From the NCBI GenBank assembly GCA_910586205.1, contig CAJUGD010000044.1, positions 1 through 14,683 on the forward strand: 14,683 bases of DNA. The letters run 5' to 3'. Of the stretch, positions 7,532 to 14,234 are shown piece after piece; position 1 is the first letter of the stretch; every line of letters begins with the position of its first letter. The stretch is from an uncultured Lachnospiraceae bacterium (GTDB taxonomy: Bacteria; Bacillota; Clostridia; Lachnospirales; Lachnospiraceae). The notes under the pieces are model-generated. The model had not been told where the DNA came from, ran no database searches, and saw only the letters and a program-made list of their open reading frames with translations. A program made the translations under genes and the position numbers.

Positions 7532-8782
7532 ATGAACGCAAAGAAAATATGGGACAGCTATAAATTTCCGTTATTATTGTTGGGAGGTATTTTTACAGGA
7601 GCCATCCTGGGCATTATTTTAGGGGAAAAGGCCAAGGTTTTAGCGCCTCTTGGCGACATTTTCCTGAATCTGATGTTTACCATTGTGGTTCCCATGGTTT
7701 ATGTGTCTATCACCACTGCTGTGGGAAATATGGTCAACATGAAACGTCTTGGAAAGATCTTAGGAAGCCTTGTATGTACTTTTGTTGTTACCGGAGGCTT
7801 TGCCGCTGCCCTAGTTCTGGTTGTGGTCAATATTTGGCCTCCGGCTTCAAACACATCCATCGCCATGGGTGCATCAGAAATGGCGGAAGCCTCCAGCATC
7901 AGCGATATGATTGTAGGCTCCCTGACAGTCAATGATTTCAGCGGCTTAATGAGCCGGAGCAATATGCTTCCCATTATTGTATTTGCCATTATGTCCGGCT
8001 TTGCCGTGGCAAAATGCGGAGGCGAGGAAAGCTGGGCCGGAAAGCTTCTCAACAACTTAAATGACATTATTATGTTAATGGTTGATATGATCATGAAGCT
8101 GGCCCCCATTGGTCTCGGCGCATATTTTGCCAACCTGGTAGGAGAATTTGGCCCTCAGCTTATCGGTGATTACGGACGTACCATGCTGATATATTATCCC
8201 ATGTGTGCTGTTTATGTGTTGATCTTCTTTCCTCTGTACAGCTATTTTGCGGCAGGAAAAACAGGGATCACCCGTATGCTGAAAAATATTTTCAATCCGG
8301 CAGTTACTGCCTTTGCAACCCAAAGCTCTGTGGCTGCCCTTCCTGTCAACATGGAAGCATGCAAAAAAATCGGAGTTCCGGAGGATATCAGCAATATTGT
8401 GCTTCCCATGGGCGCAACCATGCACATGGACGGCTCCGTACTTTCCTCCATCACCAAAATCGCATTTTTGTTCGGCGTATTCCAGATGCCTTATGCCGGC
8501 GTGGGAACCTATGCCATGTCCATTGTCGTAGCAATTTTAAGTGCCTTTGTATTGTCCGGCGCTCCCGGCGGCGGCTTAGTAGGAGAGATGCTGATTGTCA
8601 GCCTGTTCGGTTTTCCTGCAGAAGCCTTTCCTCTTATTGCCACCATCGGATTTTTAGTTGACCCGGCAGCAACCTGTTTAAATGCCAGCGGAGACACCAT
8701 CGCTTCCATGATCATCGCCCGGTTGGTCGAAGGAAAGGACTGGCTGGAAAAACGGATTGCAAGCGGTGAGGCACAAGCCTGA
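7532..8782 (+). CDS. DAACS-family amino acid:cation symporter, probably for a neutral amino acid
   Basis: 416-residue multi-pass membrane protein of the dicarboxylate/amino acid:cation symporter (GltP/SstT-like) family. The re-entrant hairpin 1 motif is FATQSSVAALP (261-271), the cation-site segment is MHMDGS (297-302), hairpin 2 is SGAPGGG (342-348), and the substrate helix is DPAATCLNASGD (377-388). Aligned by eye with archaeal GltPh, D377, T381, N384 and D388 keep the D394/T398/N401/D405 positions, but A380 replaces the arginine (R397) that holds acidic side chains. This points to a neutral substrate such as cysteine or serine rather than glutamate or aspartate. The ATG at 7532 is chosen for the AAAGGGG 9 nt upstream; an in-frame ATG at 7502 would overlap the lyase gene. 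It is co-transcribed with the lyase (16-nt gap). Confidence 0.88.
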   Translation: MNAKKIWDSYKFPLLLLGGIFTGAILGIILGEKAKVLAPLGDIFLNLMFTIVVPMVYVSITTAVGNMVNMKRLGKILGSLVCTFVVTGGFAAALVLVVVNIWPPASNTSIAMGASEMAEASSISDMIVGSLTVNDFSGLMSRSNMLPIIVFAIMSGFAVAKCGGEESWAGKLLNNLNDIIMLMVDMIMKLAPIGLGAYFANLVGEFGPQLIGDYGRTMLIYYPMCAVYVLIFFPLYSYFAAGKTGITRMLKNIFNPAVTAFATQSSVAALPVNMEACKKIGVPEDISNIVLPMGATMHMDGSVLSSITKIAFLFGVFQMPYAGVGTYAMSIVVAILSAFVLSGAPGGGLVGEMLIVSLFGFPAEAFPLIATIGFLVDPAATCLNASGDTIASMIIARLVEGKDWLEKRIASGEAQA

Positions 8783-8927
8783 TTTCAGACTAAAACCACC
8801 GAAACATTTCGGCACATTTTATTAGGCAAAATATATTGAATCATAATATATTTTTTGTTCCAAAGGACTCTGCATGAAAATGTTCCCTTTGGATATAAAT
8901 CAAATTATTGAAAGGAGACGATTTATC

Positions 8928-9299
8928 ATGAAAGTAGTGGAAACCAGCAATGCACCCGGGGCAATCGGCCCCTACTCCCAAGGTTATGAGGTCAATGAAT
9001 TGGTATTTACATCCGGTCAGATTCCCGTAAATCCCCAAACCGGAGAAGTCCCAAGCGGCATTACTGCCCAGGCAGAGCAGAGCTGCAAAAATGTGGAGGC
9101 AATCCTTACAGCAGCCGGAAGCGGACTGGAAAATGTCTTTAAAACCACCTGCTTTTTAGCCGACATGGCAGATTTTGCAGAATTTAACCAAGTATATTCC
9201 AAATACTTTACTTCCAAGCCAGCCAGAAGCTGTGTGGCAGTAAAAGAACTTCCAAAGGGAGTTTTGTGTGAGATTGAAGCCATTGCCGTAAAACAATAA
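8928..9299 (+). CDS. ridA: RidA-family 2-iminobutanoate/2-iminopropanoate deaminase
   Basis: 123-residue RidA (YjgF/YER057c/UK114) protein. The family hydrolyses enamine/imine products of PLP enzymes, notably 2-aminoacrylate, to 2-keto acids and ammonia. Conserved features are NAPGAIGPYSQG near the N-terminus, VFTSGQIP, the catalytic arginine R100 in PARSCVAV, and E115 in CEIEAIA. The ATG at 8928 is chosen for AAAGGAG 10 nt upstream; an upstream in-frame ATG at 8874 lacks one and adds a non-family extension. It lies 145 nt after the transporter with no promoter or convincing terminator between, so it is probably in the same operon. Its position after a C-S lyase that generates 2-aminoacrylate is a strong functional match. 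Confidence 0.93.
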   Translation: MKVVETSNAPGAIGPYSQGYEVNELVFTSGQIPVNPQTGEVPSGITAQAEQSCKNVEAILTAAGSGLENVFKTTCFLADMADFAEFNQVYSKYFTSKPARSCVAVKELPKGVLCEIEAIAVKQ

Positions 9300-9333
9300 A
9301 ATTATATAAAAAATAGAAAAGGAGATTAAAATC

Positions 9334-9582
9334 ATGAAAGTTACCGTAGTAGGAAGTCATTTATGTCCGGATACCCTTTATGCACTGAATAAGCTGGTGG
9401 AGGCAGGCGCTGATATTGAATTTAAAAATCTGTCCGCCTCTCTGCCAGATCTGAAGGTTTATTTAAACCTCCGCGATCAGGATCCCTTATATGAAAAGGT
9501 AAAAACAGGCGGCATCGGGATCCCCTGCTTTCTGTTAGAAGACGGGACAACAACACTGGATTTAAAGGATGTGCTGAAGTAG
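9334..9582 (+). CDS. small glutaredoxin-like (thioredoxin-fold) protein
   Basis: 82-residue cytoplasmic protein with a beta-strand KVTVVGSHLCPDT opening and the redox position C11 in a CPDT motif (monothiol; classical glutaredoxins have CPYC). GIPCF (62-66) occupies the place of the cis-proline loop and carries a second cysteine, C65. The size fits a minimal glutaredoxin/thioredoxin fold. The start has AAAAGGAG upstream. It is the last gene of the forward operon, 34 nt after ridA, consistent with thiol or persulfide handling; its partner is unknown. Confidence 0.75.
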   Translation: MKVTVVGSHLCPDTLYALNKLVEAGADIEFKNLSASLPDLKVYLNLRDQDPLYEKVKTGGIGIPCFLLEDGTTTLDLKDVLK

Positions 9583-9592
9583 AAAATCATCA

Positions 9593-9632
9593 TGCCGGCA
9601 AGCGAAAAAGCTTAAATTTCCGTTTGCCGGCA
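9593..9632. terminator. possible bidirectional terminator hairpin between convergent operons
   Basis: TGCCGGCAAGCG (9593-9604) pairs with CGTTTGCCGGCA (9621-9632), a GC-rich 12-bp stem with one G-T wobble and a 16-nt loop. It lies 10 nt after the glutaredoxin-like stop and 55 nt after the reverse dehydrogenase stop. Neither strand carries a clean T-run immediately after the stem (the reverse strand has only a short ATTTTC), so intrinsic termination is uncertain. Confidence 0.45.
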
Positions 9633-9687
9633 AAAACAAAATTCTCTCCAAATACGCCTCCCCGATAAATCAATGCAGGATCTCCTC

Positions 9688-10584
9688 TCAATCCCCCAAA
9701 TACAAACGGATATTATCCAATACCTTTTTGCTCAATAATTCAAACGCCTGCCTGGTTCTGCCTACGGAAGTCTTCATACAAATCACATTTTCCATTTTTA
9801 TCAATTCCCCGGACGGATCTCCAATAGCAGCCTCTGTATCACAGCAGTATAGATTGTCCTTACAATCCAGCCATTTTGCCAAAGCCTGCCTGTCAGAAGC
9901 AGTCCCTATGGATGTATTCATAAGAATTTTCTTATTTCCAAGACACTGGAACTGTTCTTCATGAAGCAGAATTACATTTTTATTCAGACAGGTTATTATT
10001 ACCTGATTTTGGGACAAAAGCTCATTCAGAGGCAAGTACTCTATGCCTGCTGCTTCTTTCTCCGGCTTTCTGGTTCTGCTGTAATAGGATACCTGCGCCC
10101 CCATCATCTGCAGCGCATCTGCCACCATACTGCCCGACACTCCCAGGCCAATGATTCCCACCGAAAGCTTCGTAAGCTCCAACGGCTCCTTCTGCCACAT
10201 GGGAAAATCAAACCCATGAAGAATCCGTATCAACTGGTACAATACATACTCTACTACTCCTCTGTCTCCATAATCCCGGATTCCTAAAACCTGGATGCCC
10301 ATCTCCCTTGCATATGCAATATCCACATTAGCGCTGGATTCAGAGTACAGGCTGCAGCACATTCCCACATAGCGCACATTGGGACACTTTTCCAGCACCT
10401 TCCGGCTAATCTGGGAAGTATAGCTTACCAAAACTCCGTCTGCGTCCCCGATTCTTTCTGCAATCTCATCTTCACTTCCCGGTATATCTTCATAAAGCAC
10501 AACTTCCTTTGCATACTGCCTAAGTTCCTCCTGTGCTGCCGGAATCAAACTCACTGGCTCTATGGCCACCAATCTTTCAAACAT
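9688..10584 (-). CDS. D-2-hydroxyacid dehydrogenase-like NAD-binding protein, catalytic residues atypical
   Basis: 298-residue protein with the layout of the D-isomer 2-hydroxyacid dehydrogenase family. The Rossmann domain starts near residue 140 with GIIGLGVSG (G146, G148, G151), followed by YYSRTRK and a VIITCLN strand. The usual catalytic Arg in the NT-x-RG-xxx-D segment is replaced (NTSIGTASD, 223-231), and the C-terminal TPH-x-G segment reads MKTSVG with no His, so a canonical dehydrogenase reaction is doubtful. The ATG at 10584 is chosen because AGGAGGAGAGG precedes it and overlaps the stop codon of the upstream gene, indicating translational coupling. It is the second gene of a reverse operon with the aspartate-dehydrogenase-like gene. 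Confidence 0.75.
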   Translation of the reverse strand: MFERLVAIEPVSLIPAAQEELRQYAKEVVLYEDIPGSEDEIAERIGDADGVLVSYTSQISRKVLEKCPNVRYVGMCCSLYSESSANVDIAYAREMGIQVLGIRDYGDRGVVEYVLYQLIRILHGFDFPMWQKEPLELTKLSVGIIGLGVSGSMVADALQMMGAQVSYYSRTRKPEKEAAGIEYLPLNELLSQNQVIITCLNKNVILLHEEQFQCLGNKKILMNTSIGTASDRQALAKWLDCKDNLYCCDTEAAIGDPSGELIKMENVICMKTSVGRTRQAFELLSKKVLDNIRLYLGD

Positions 10585-10597
10585 AATTCCTCTCCTC

Positions 10598-11395
10598 CTA
10601 AAACATGATCGGTGAAACCAGGTTCTGCAGCAATGCCACCACACTCCACCCGGCAATGTCACTGGTTCTGGAATAAATATCCACCACAGCCTTCACCCCG
10701 TCTATCTCTGCCGTAATCTTATGATCATCCCCTTCCATCCCTGGTACACTGATTATGTGAAAGCGGGTCTTTTCTGTTCCTGATGTGGCCAGGGACGCTG
10801 CAACTGACACATTTACTTTGGTGGGCAGCAGCTTGATAGCCTCCTTTGCATTCCCTGCAAACACCTCTGATTCCTCTTTGTCTTCCATCAAACTCTCCCG
10901 GAATACAGGAGTATTTTTTAGGGATTGGGGACCCTTATGCGTCACCATCTTTGTCTCTGCCTGTCCCATAAGAGCAACTGTACGAAGGACGTCAAAGCCT
11001 CCGATTGCACCAGAGGCAATATGGACCTTTGTATGGTTCTTTCTGGCTGTATCCTTTATGCGTTCGTAAAATTCTTCATCGGCAAATGCTCCGATGGACA
11101 GTACCACCAAATCGGCACCGGAACTCAGTACCTTTTCCCCAATGTCCTTTACCAACTGTACGGAAGCCATCTCTGCCACATAATCCGGCTTCATGGACAG
11201 CAATTCCTCAATACTCTCGCACACCGGGCATCCGGCTTTGGCTGCCATGGACCGGGCATGCTCTCTGCTTCTTCCTAACACCCCCACTATCTCATACTCC
11301 GAAAGAAGCCCTTTGCACCAGGCATCCATAACAATATTCCCCAGTTTCCCACAGCCTGCTATGGCAAGCCTTTTTTTAGTAATTTCTGCACTCAT
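10598..11395 (-). CDS. L-aspartate dehydrogenase-like (NadX family) oxidoreductase
   Basis: 265-residue protein resembling L-aspartate dehydrogenases, which interconvert aspartate and oxaloacetate/iminoaspartate with NAD(P). The N-terminal Rossmann motif is IAGCGKLG (G14, G16, G19). The family-typical SGAIGGFD lies at 128-135, KVNVSVAASLA near 193-203, and a C-terminal TSDIAGWSVVALLQNLVSPI segment matches the conserved end of the family. The ATG at 11395 is chosen for AAGGAG 7 nt upstream; the frame extends to 11485 without family-like sequence. It is translationally coupled to the downstream dehydrogenase-like gene. The substrate is not certain, and biosynthetic NAD partners (nadA, nadC) are absent from the window. 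Confidence 0.78.
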   Translation of the reverse strand: MSAEITKKRLAIAGCGKLGNIVMDAWCKGLLSEYEIVGVLGRSREHARSMAAKAGCPVCESIEELLSMKPDYVAEMASVQLVKDIGEKVLSSGADLVVLSIGAFADEEFYERIKDTARKNHTKVHIASGAIGGFDVLRTVALMGQAETKMVTHKGPQSLKNTPVFRESLMEDKEESEVFAGNAKEAIKLLPTKVNVSVAASLATSGTEKTRFHIISVPGMEGDDHKITAEIDGVKAVVDIYSRTSDIAGWSVVALLQNLVSPIMF

Positions 11396-11499
11396 CTGTT
11401 TTCTCCTTCTATCCTCCATCCCAAAGTTCCTTTCCGCTCTTATCAATCTTTCTTCCACTGTCAGGATGCCATTTGCCTTTATCAATTCTTCTTTATGTC

Positions 11500-11528
11500 A
11501 TTATATTCCATTATTCGAACAATAGCAA
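11500..11528 (-). promoter_or_regulatory. sigma-A-type promoter of the aspartate-dehydrogenase-like operon
   Basis: On the reverse strand, TTGCTA (11528-11523) and TATAAT (11505-11500) are separated by 17 bases. The -10 is perfect and the -35 matches four of six positions. The predicted start is near 11493, about 100 nt before the ATG at 11395. Confidence 0.55.
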
Positions 11529-11580
11529 TTACTTGTTTCAAAATCAATCTTTCAAAGATCAAAATAGTTACTGTTCACAC

Positions 11581-11610
11581 TATGGCTAATCACTCCGCTG
11601 ATTAGCCATA
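11581..11610. repeat. perfect 12-bp inverted repeat downstream of the serine recombinase
   Basis: TATGGCTAATCA (11581-11592) and TGATTAGCCATA (11599-11610) form a perfect stem with a 6-nt loop, 21 bp beyond the recombinase stop. Neither strand has a following T-run, so it is either an atypical terminator or a structural site at the element end. Confidence 0.6.
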
Positions 11611-11630
11611 GGCCAGTACCATTACGGGGG

Positions 11631-13316
11631 TCAAAGCATATGCCCCATCGCCGCAGGCGATTTTAAATGGGTATATGCATCTATCATCCGATGATGTTGG
11701 TCTGCGAAATTAAACTCAATACTAATTTCACCGTCCTTGTGAATATAAATATTTTTTACCAAATCAACCAAAATTCCTCTGTTCAGTTCTTTTATATTTT
11801 TATGTTTCAGAAAATAGGTCAAATAAGGGTCATTCTCTGAAACTCCTTTTGCCATTACCTGACACTCGGACTGAATGTTTTGTATCGTTATTTTCAACTG
11901 CTCTGCTTGGGAAAAATACTTTTGTTTCAAACGAGTATATTCTTCTTTAGAAATATCTCCACTTTTCCAATCACCATAAAGCCCATCTGCAATACCAATC
12001 ACTTTATCCAGCTCCTTTTGGCGAAGGTCAAGCATAGATGTCAAACGGGTTGATTCATTTTTGACAATGGGTGACTTATTGATTTCCTCCACCACATCAT
12101 CCAAAGAATCAACCAGCGAAATCTGTGCCTGGATTGCTGCTAAAACCGCTTTCATCACCACTTCTTCCTTAATTGTATGTTTTGTGCAGGCATTTTTCGA
12201 TTTTTCCCGATATGTACGGCAGTAATAATAAACAATATTTTTTGTTTTCTGTCTTGTCATCGCCTTTTTGCAATCCGCACAGCGGATAAATCCAGATAAT
12301 AAATGCAGATTTCTTCCTGACGGCGCTGTCCGGGTATCTCTTGTCTGAAGGTCAGCCGCTTTTTGGAAAAGTTCAGCCTCAATAATCGGCTCATGAGTAT
12401 CCGGTACCATATACCAGTCTTCTTCCGGAACAGCCTGCCTTTTATGTACCTTATAACTGATTACGGTCTGCTTGCCCTGCACCATAATTCCTAAATACAT
12501 CTTATTTTTCAAAATCGCAGTAACGGAACCCGGTGACCAAAGTCCATCATTTTTCCCGCCCTGGGGACAGCAAAAATTCAGTCCTTTGCTTTTCTTATAT
12601 GCAGCCGGACTTGCTATCCCTAAATCATTGAGCCGGTGTGCGATTCCATTTTTACTCATACCCTCATAAACAAACCATTGGTAAATATTTCGCACTACTT
12701 CTGCGGCTTCTTCATCAATCATTAAAGCATTCTTATTTTCCGGGGCTTTTTTGTAGCCATATGGAGCAAATGCTCCGATAAATTCCCCCTTTCGGCGTTT
12801 TGTTGCAAAAGTATCACGGACGTCTGATGAAGTTTTCGCTGCAAAACGATCATTCATCAGTCCATTGATCGGGACTTCTAAGCCCTGAAGGGTTTCCGGG
12901 TGAAGAAAAGAATCCACTCTTGGATCACTAACCGTGATGAACCTTGTTTTATTCATAGGAAAGATTTTTTCCAAAAAATATCCCTGATCCGAATAATTCC
13001 GAAACATACGGGAAAGGTTTTTACAGATAATGCAGTTCACCTTTCCGGCTTCCATATCATGAATCATTCGCTGAAAATCCGGTCGGTCATAATCAGTCCC
13101 TGTCAGGCCATCATCAATATAGTAATCAACCAGCATAAACTCTCCCTCAAAAAAGTTTTCCAGATACTCCCCAATGATTTTTTTCTGATTGGTGACACTT
13201 AAACTCTCATCGTTTCCATCTTCCCGTGAAAGACGAATATAGGCAGCGATGAGCCAAACTGTTTTGCGAGAATCCGGATGAACACCACTACTCACAGCTT
13301 TTCTAATTCTAGCCAT
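11631..13316 (-). CDS. large serine recombinase (TnpX/TndX-like site-specific integrase)
   Basis: 561-residue serine recombinase. The resolvase catalytic domain begins with AAYIRLSRED, placing the nucleophile at S30, followed by DDGLTGTDYDRPDFQ and KNLSRMFRNY. A recombinase DNA-binding region follows (AKRRKG-like stretch near residue 170, then PYGYKK and GMSKNGIAHRLNDLGI). A zinc-ribbon has cysteine pairs CADC (about 347-350) and C..C in YYCRTYREKSKNAC. The C-terminal third (about 400-490) is rich in charged residues and probably coiled coil. The start at 13316 has GGGAGGT close upstream. Relatives integrate or excise conjugative and mobilisable transposons by single-strand-pair cuts at a central dinucleotide. 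Here there is no transfer module and the upstream side is interrupted by MITE-like elements 17 bp before the start codon, so expression may be altered. Confidence 0.93.
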   Translation of the reverse strand: MARIRKAVSSGVHPDSRKTVWLIAAYIRLSREDGNDESLSVTNQKKIIGEYLENFFEGEFMLVDYYIDDGLTGTDYDRPDFQRMIHDMEAGKVNCIICKNLSRMFRNYSDQGYFLEKIFPMNKTRFITVSDPRVDSFLHPETLQGLEVPINGLMNDRFAAKTSSDVRDTFATKRRKGEFIGAFAPYGYKKAPENKNALMIDEEAAEVVRNIYQWFVYEGMSKNGIAHRLNDLGIASPAAYKKSKGLNFCCPQGGKNDGLWSPGSVTAILKNKMYLGIMVQGKQTVISYKVHKRQAVPEEDWYMVPDTHEPIIEAELFQKAADLQTRDTRTAPSGRNLHLLSGFIRCADCKKAMTRQKTKNIVYYYCRTYREKSKNACTKHTIKEEVVMKAVLAAIQAQISLVDSLDDVVEEINKSPIVKNESTRLTSMLDLRQKELDKVIGIADGLYGDWKSGDISKEEYTRLKQKYFSQAEQLKITIQNIQSECQVMAKGVSENDPYLTYFLKHKNIKELNRGILVDLVKNIYIHKDGEISIEFNFADQHHRMIDAYTHLKSPAAMGHML

Positions 13317-13332
13317 TTAACCTCCCATCCCT

Positions 13333-13498
13333 CTAGAGCGTGTCTGAAAATTGCTTTCCATCAGATGTACGTCACAATTTGTGGGAGATTTGACCCGAAT
13401 GAGGGAGGCGTAGTGGGCTACGTTGACCGAATGAGAGCCAAATATACCGCAAAGTGGGGCGTGTACTTGGCGGGAATGAATTTTCAGACACGCTCTAG
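13333..13498. mobile_element. MITE-like palindromic element 1
   Basis: A 166-bp non-coding element with 20-bp perfect terminal inverted repeats (CTAGAGCGTGTCTGAAAATT at the left, its complement at 13479-13498). The interior is also imperfectly self-complementary, with a central GCGTAGTGGGCTACG fold, so the whole element could form one long hairpin. CTAG occurs at both ends. No transposase is encoded. It starts 17 bp upstream of the recombinase ATG. Confidence 0.75.
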
Positions 13499-13659
13499 TG
13501 TTCCATCCGGACAGAAAATGGAGTTGTGAGCGGTCTGGTACGTGCCAGTGCTAGGCAAAATTTCGACGGCGATGTGGGCCATCGACTAGAAATTTTAACG
13601 ACGCAATGGTGCGTGACAGACCGTTCACGACTTCGATTTCTGTCCGGATGGAACACTAG
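13495..13659. mobile_element. MITE-like palindromic element 2
   Basis: A 165-bp non-coding element with 23-bp perfect terminal inverted repeats beginning CTAGTGTTCCATCCGGACAG and ending with the complement at 13637-13659. The arms continue imperfectly to a central fold (AAAATTTC ... GAAATTTT around CGATG/CATCG). It shares its left CTAG (13495-13498) with the right end of element 1. A decayed relative of the right arm is at 5675-5735, showing that this family has more than one copy in the genome. Confidence 0.72.
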
Positions 13660-13693
13660 CATCATCACACAAGAAGATATAACATTGCTCGCC

Positions 13694-13954
13694 CTAAAAA
13701 CATCTCTTTAAAGCGCGAAAGTATCCAGTAAGTACCTTGGAAAGTTCCCTTTCCTCATCCACAAAGGAAATATGTACAGGTGTCCCATCACATAGAAAGT
13801 TATATGGGTTTTGAATCTGCTCAATATATTGGATCATACGCAAAGTACTGGGCAAACCGGAGTCAATCTTTACACCACGAATATTTATCAGACTATCTCT
13901 AGGTATGTCCTCAATGGAATCTTGACACATATGTTTAAACCATTCTGCTGACAA
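13694..13954 (-). CDS. small conserved integrative-element protein (DUF6870-like)
   Basis: 86-residue protein. The pattern SAEWFKHM, LINIRGVKIDSGLP, R-x-IQYIEQIQNPY and V-x-ISFVDEE resembles a small protein family I recall as DUF6870, common in clostridial integrative elements; the family number is from memory. Function is unknown. The start is a TTG at 13954 with AAAGGAGG 10 nt upstream; the next in-frame ATG would remove the conserved N-terminus. The gene lies just beyond MITE element 2 and is preceded by an overlapping, apparently frameshifted small gene. Confidence 0.6.
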   Translation of the reverse strand: MSAEWFKHMCQDSIEDIPRDSLINIRGVKIDSGLPSTLRMIQYIEQIQNPYNFLCDGTPVHISFVDEERELSKVLTGYFRALKRCF

Positions 13955-14020
13955 TATTTTTCGGCCTCCTTTAAGTTGTCAGGTAGTAAAGTCTATGATT
14001 GATTGTTTGTCCAATATCAT
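13888..14020 (-). pseudogene. small frameshifted gene overlapping the DUF6870-like gene
   Basis: An ATG at 14020, with GGAGGT just upstream, reads MILDKQSIIDFTT and then meets a TGA. The +1 frame across the same point reads LPDNLKEAEKYCQQNGLN and then ICVKIPLRTYLEIV before a TGA at 13888-13890. The two pieces look like one ~44-residue protein joined by a one- or two-base shift. Its 3' end would overlap the start of the next gene by 67 nt, as in tightly packed element operons. It could be a genuine frameshift mutation, an assembly error, or chance. I do not recognise the protein. Confidence 0.35.
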
Positions 14021-14234
14021 CTCACCTCCCACAGATCTGTGTCAAAATCATATCGGCAAGAAATTAGTATTACAAATAATCCAGCCAAACATACTTATAA
14101 CACGTTCCATAGAACTTTTTGTATCGTATTATCTGGAACAGCAGGACTGTACATCGGCTTACCCCCGATTCTGGGAGTATGAAAATACCAGATATCTGCG
14201 GCATCTTTTACCTATAGAATTTTTAAAATTCAGC

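Noticed and set aside
8798..8813. CCGAAACATTTCGG between transporter and ridA as a terminator
   Set aside because: The perfect palindrome leaves only a 2-base loop and has no proper T-run; it may be an operator but nothing supports that.
8811..8828. GGCACATTTTATTAGGCA upstream of ridA as a fourth sigma-54 promoter
   Set aside because: The GG and GC dinucleotides are 15 rather than 12 bases apart and the -12 box is not TTGC, so spacing and sequence both fail.
13278..13711. Forward 83- and 61-codon frames across the MITE-like elements
   Set aside because: They are translations of long palindromic non-coding DNA; neither resembles a transposase or has a credible start.
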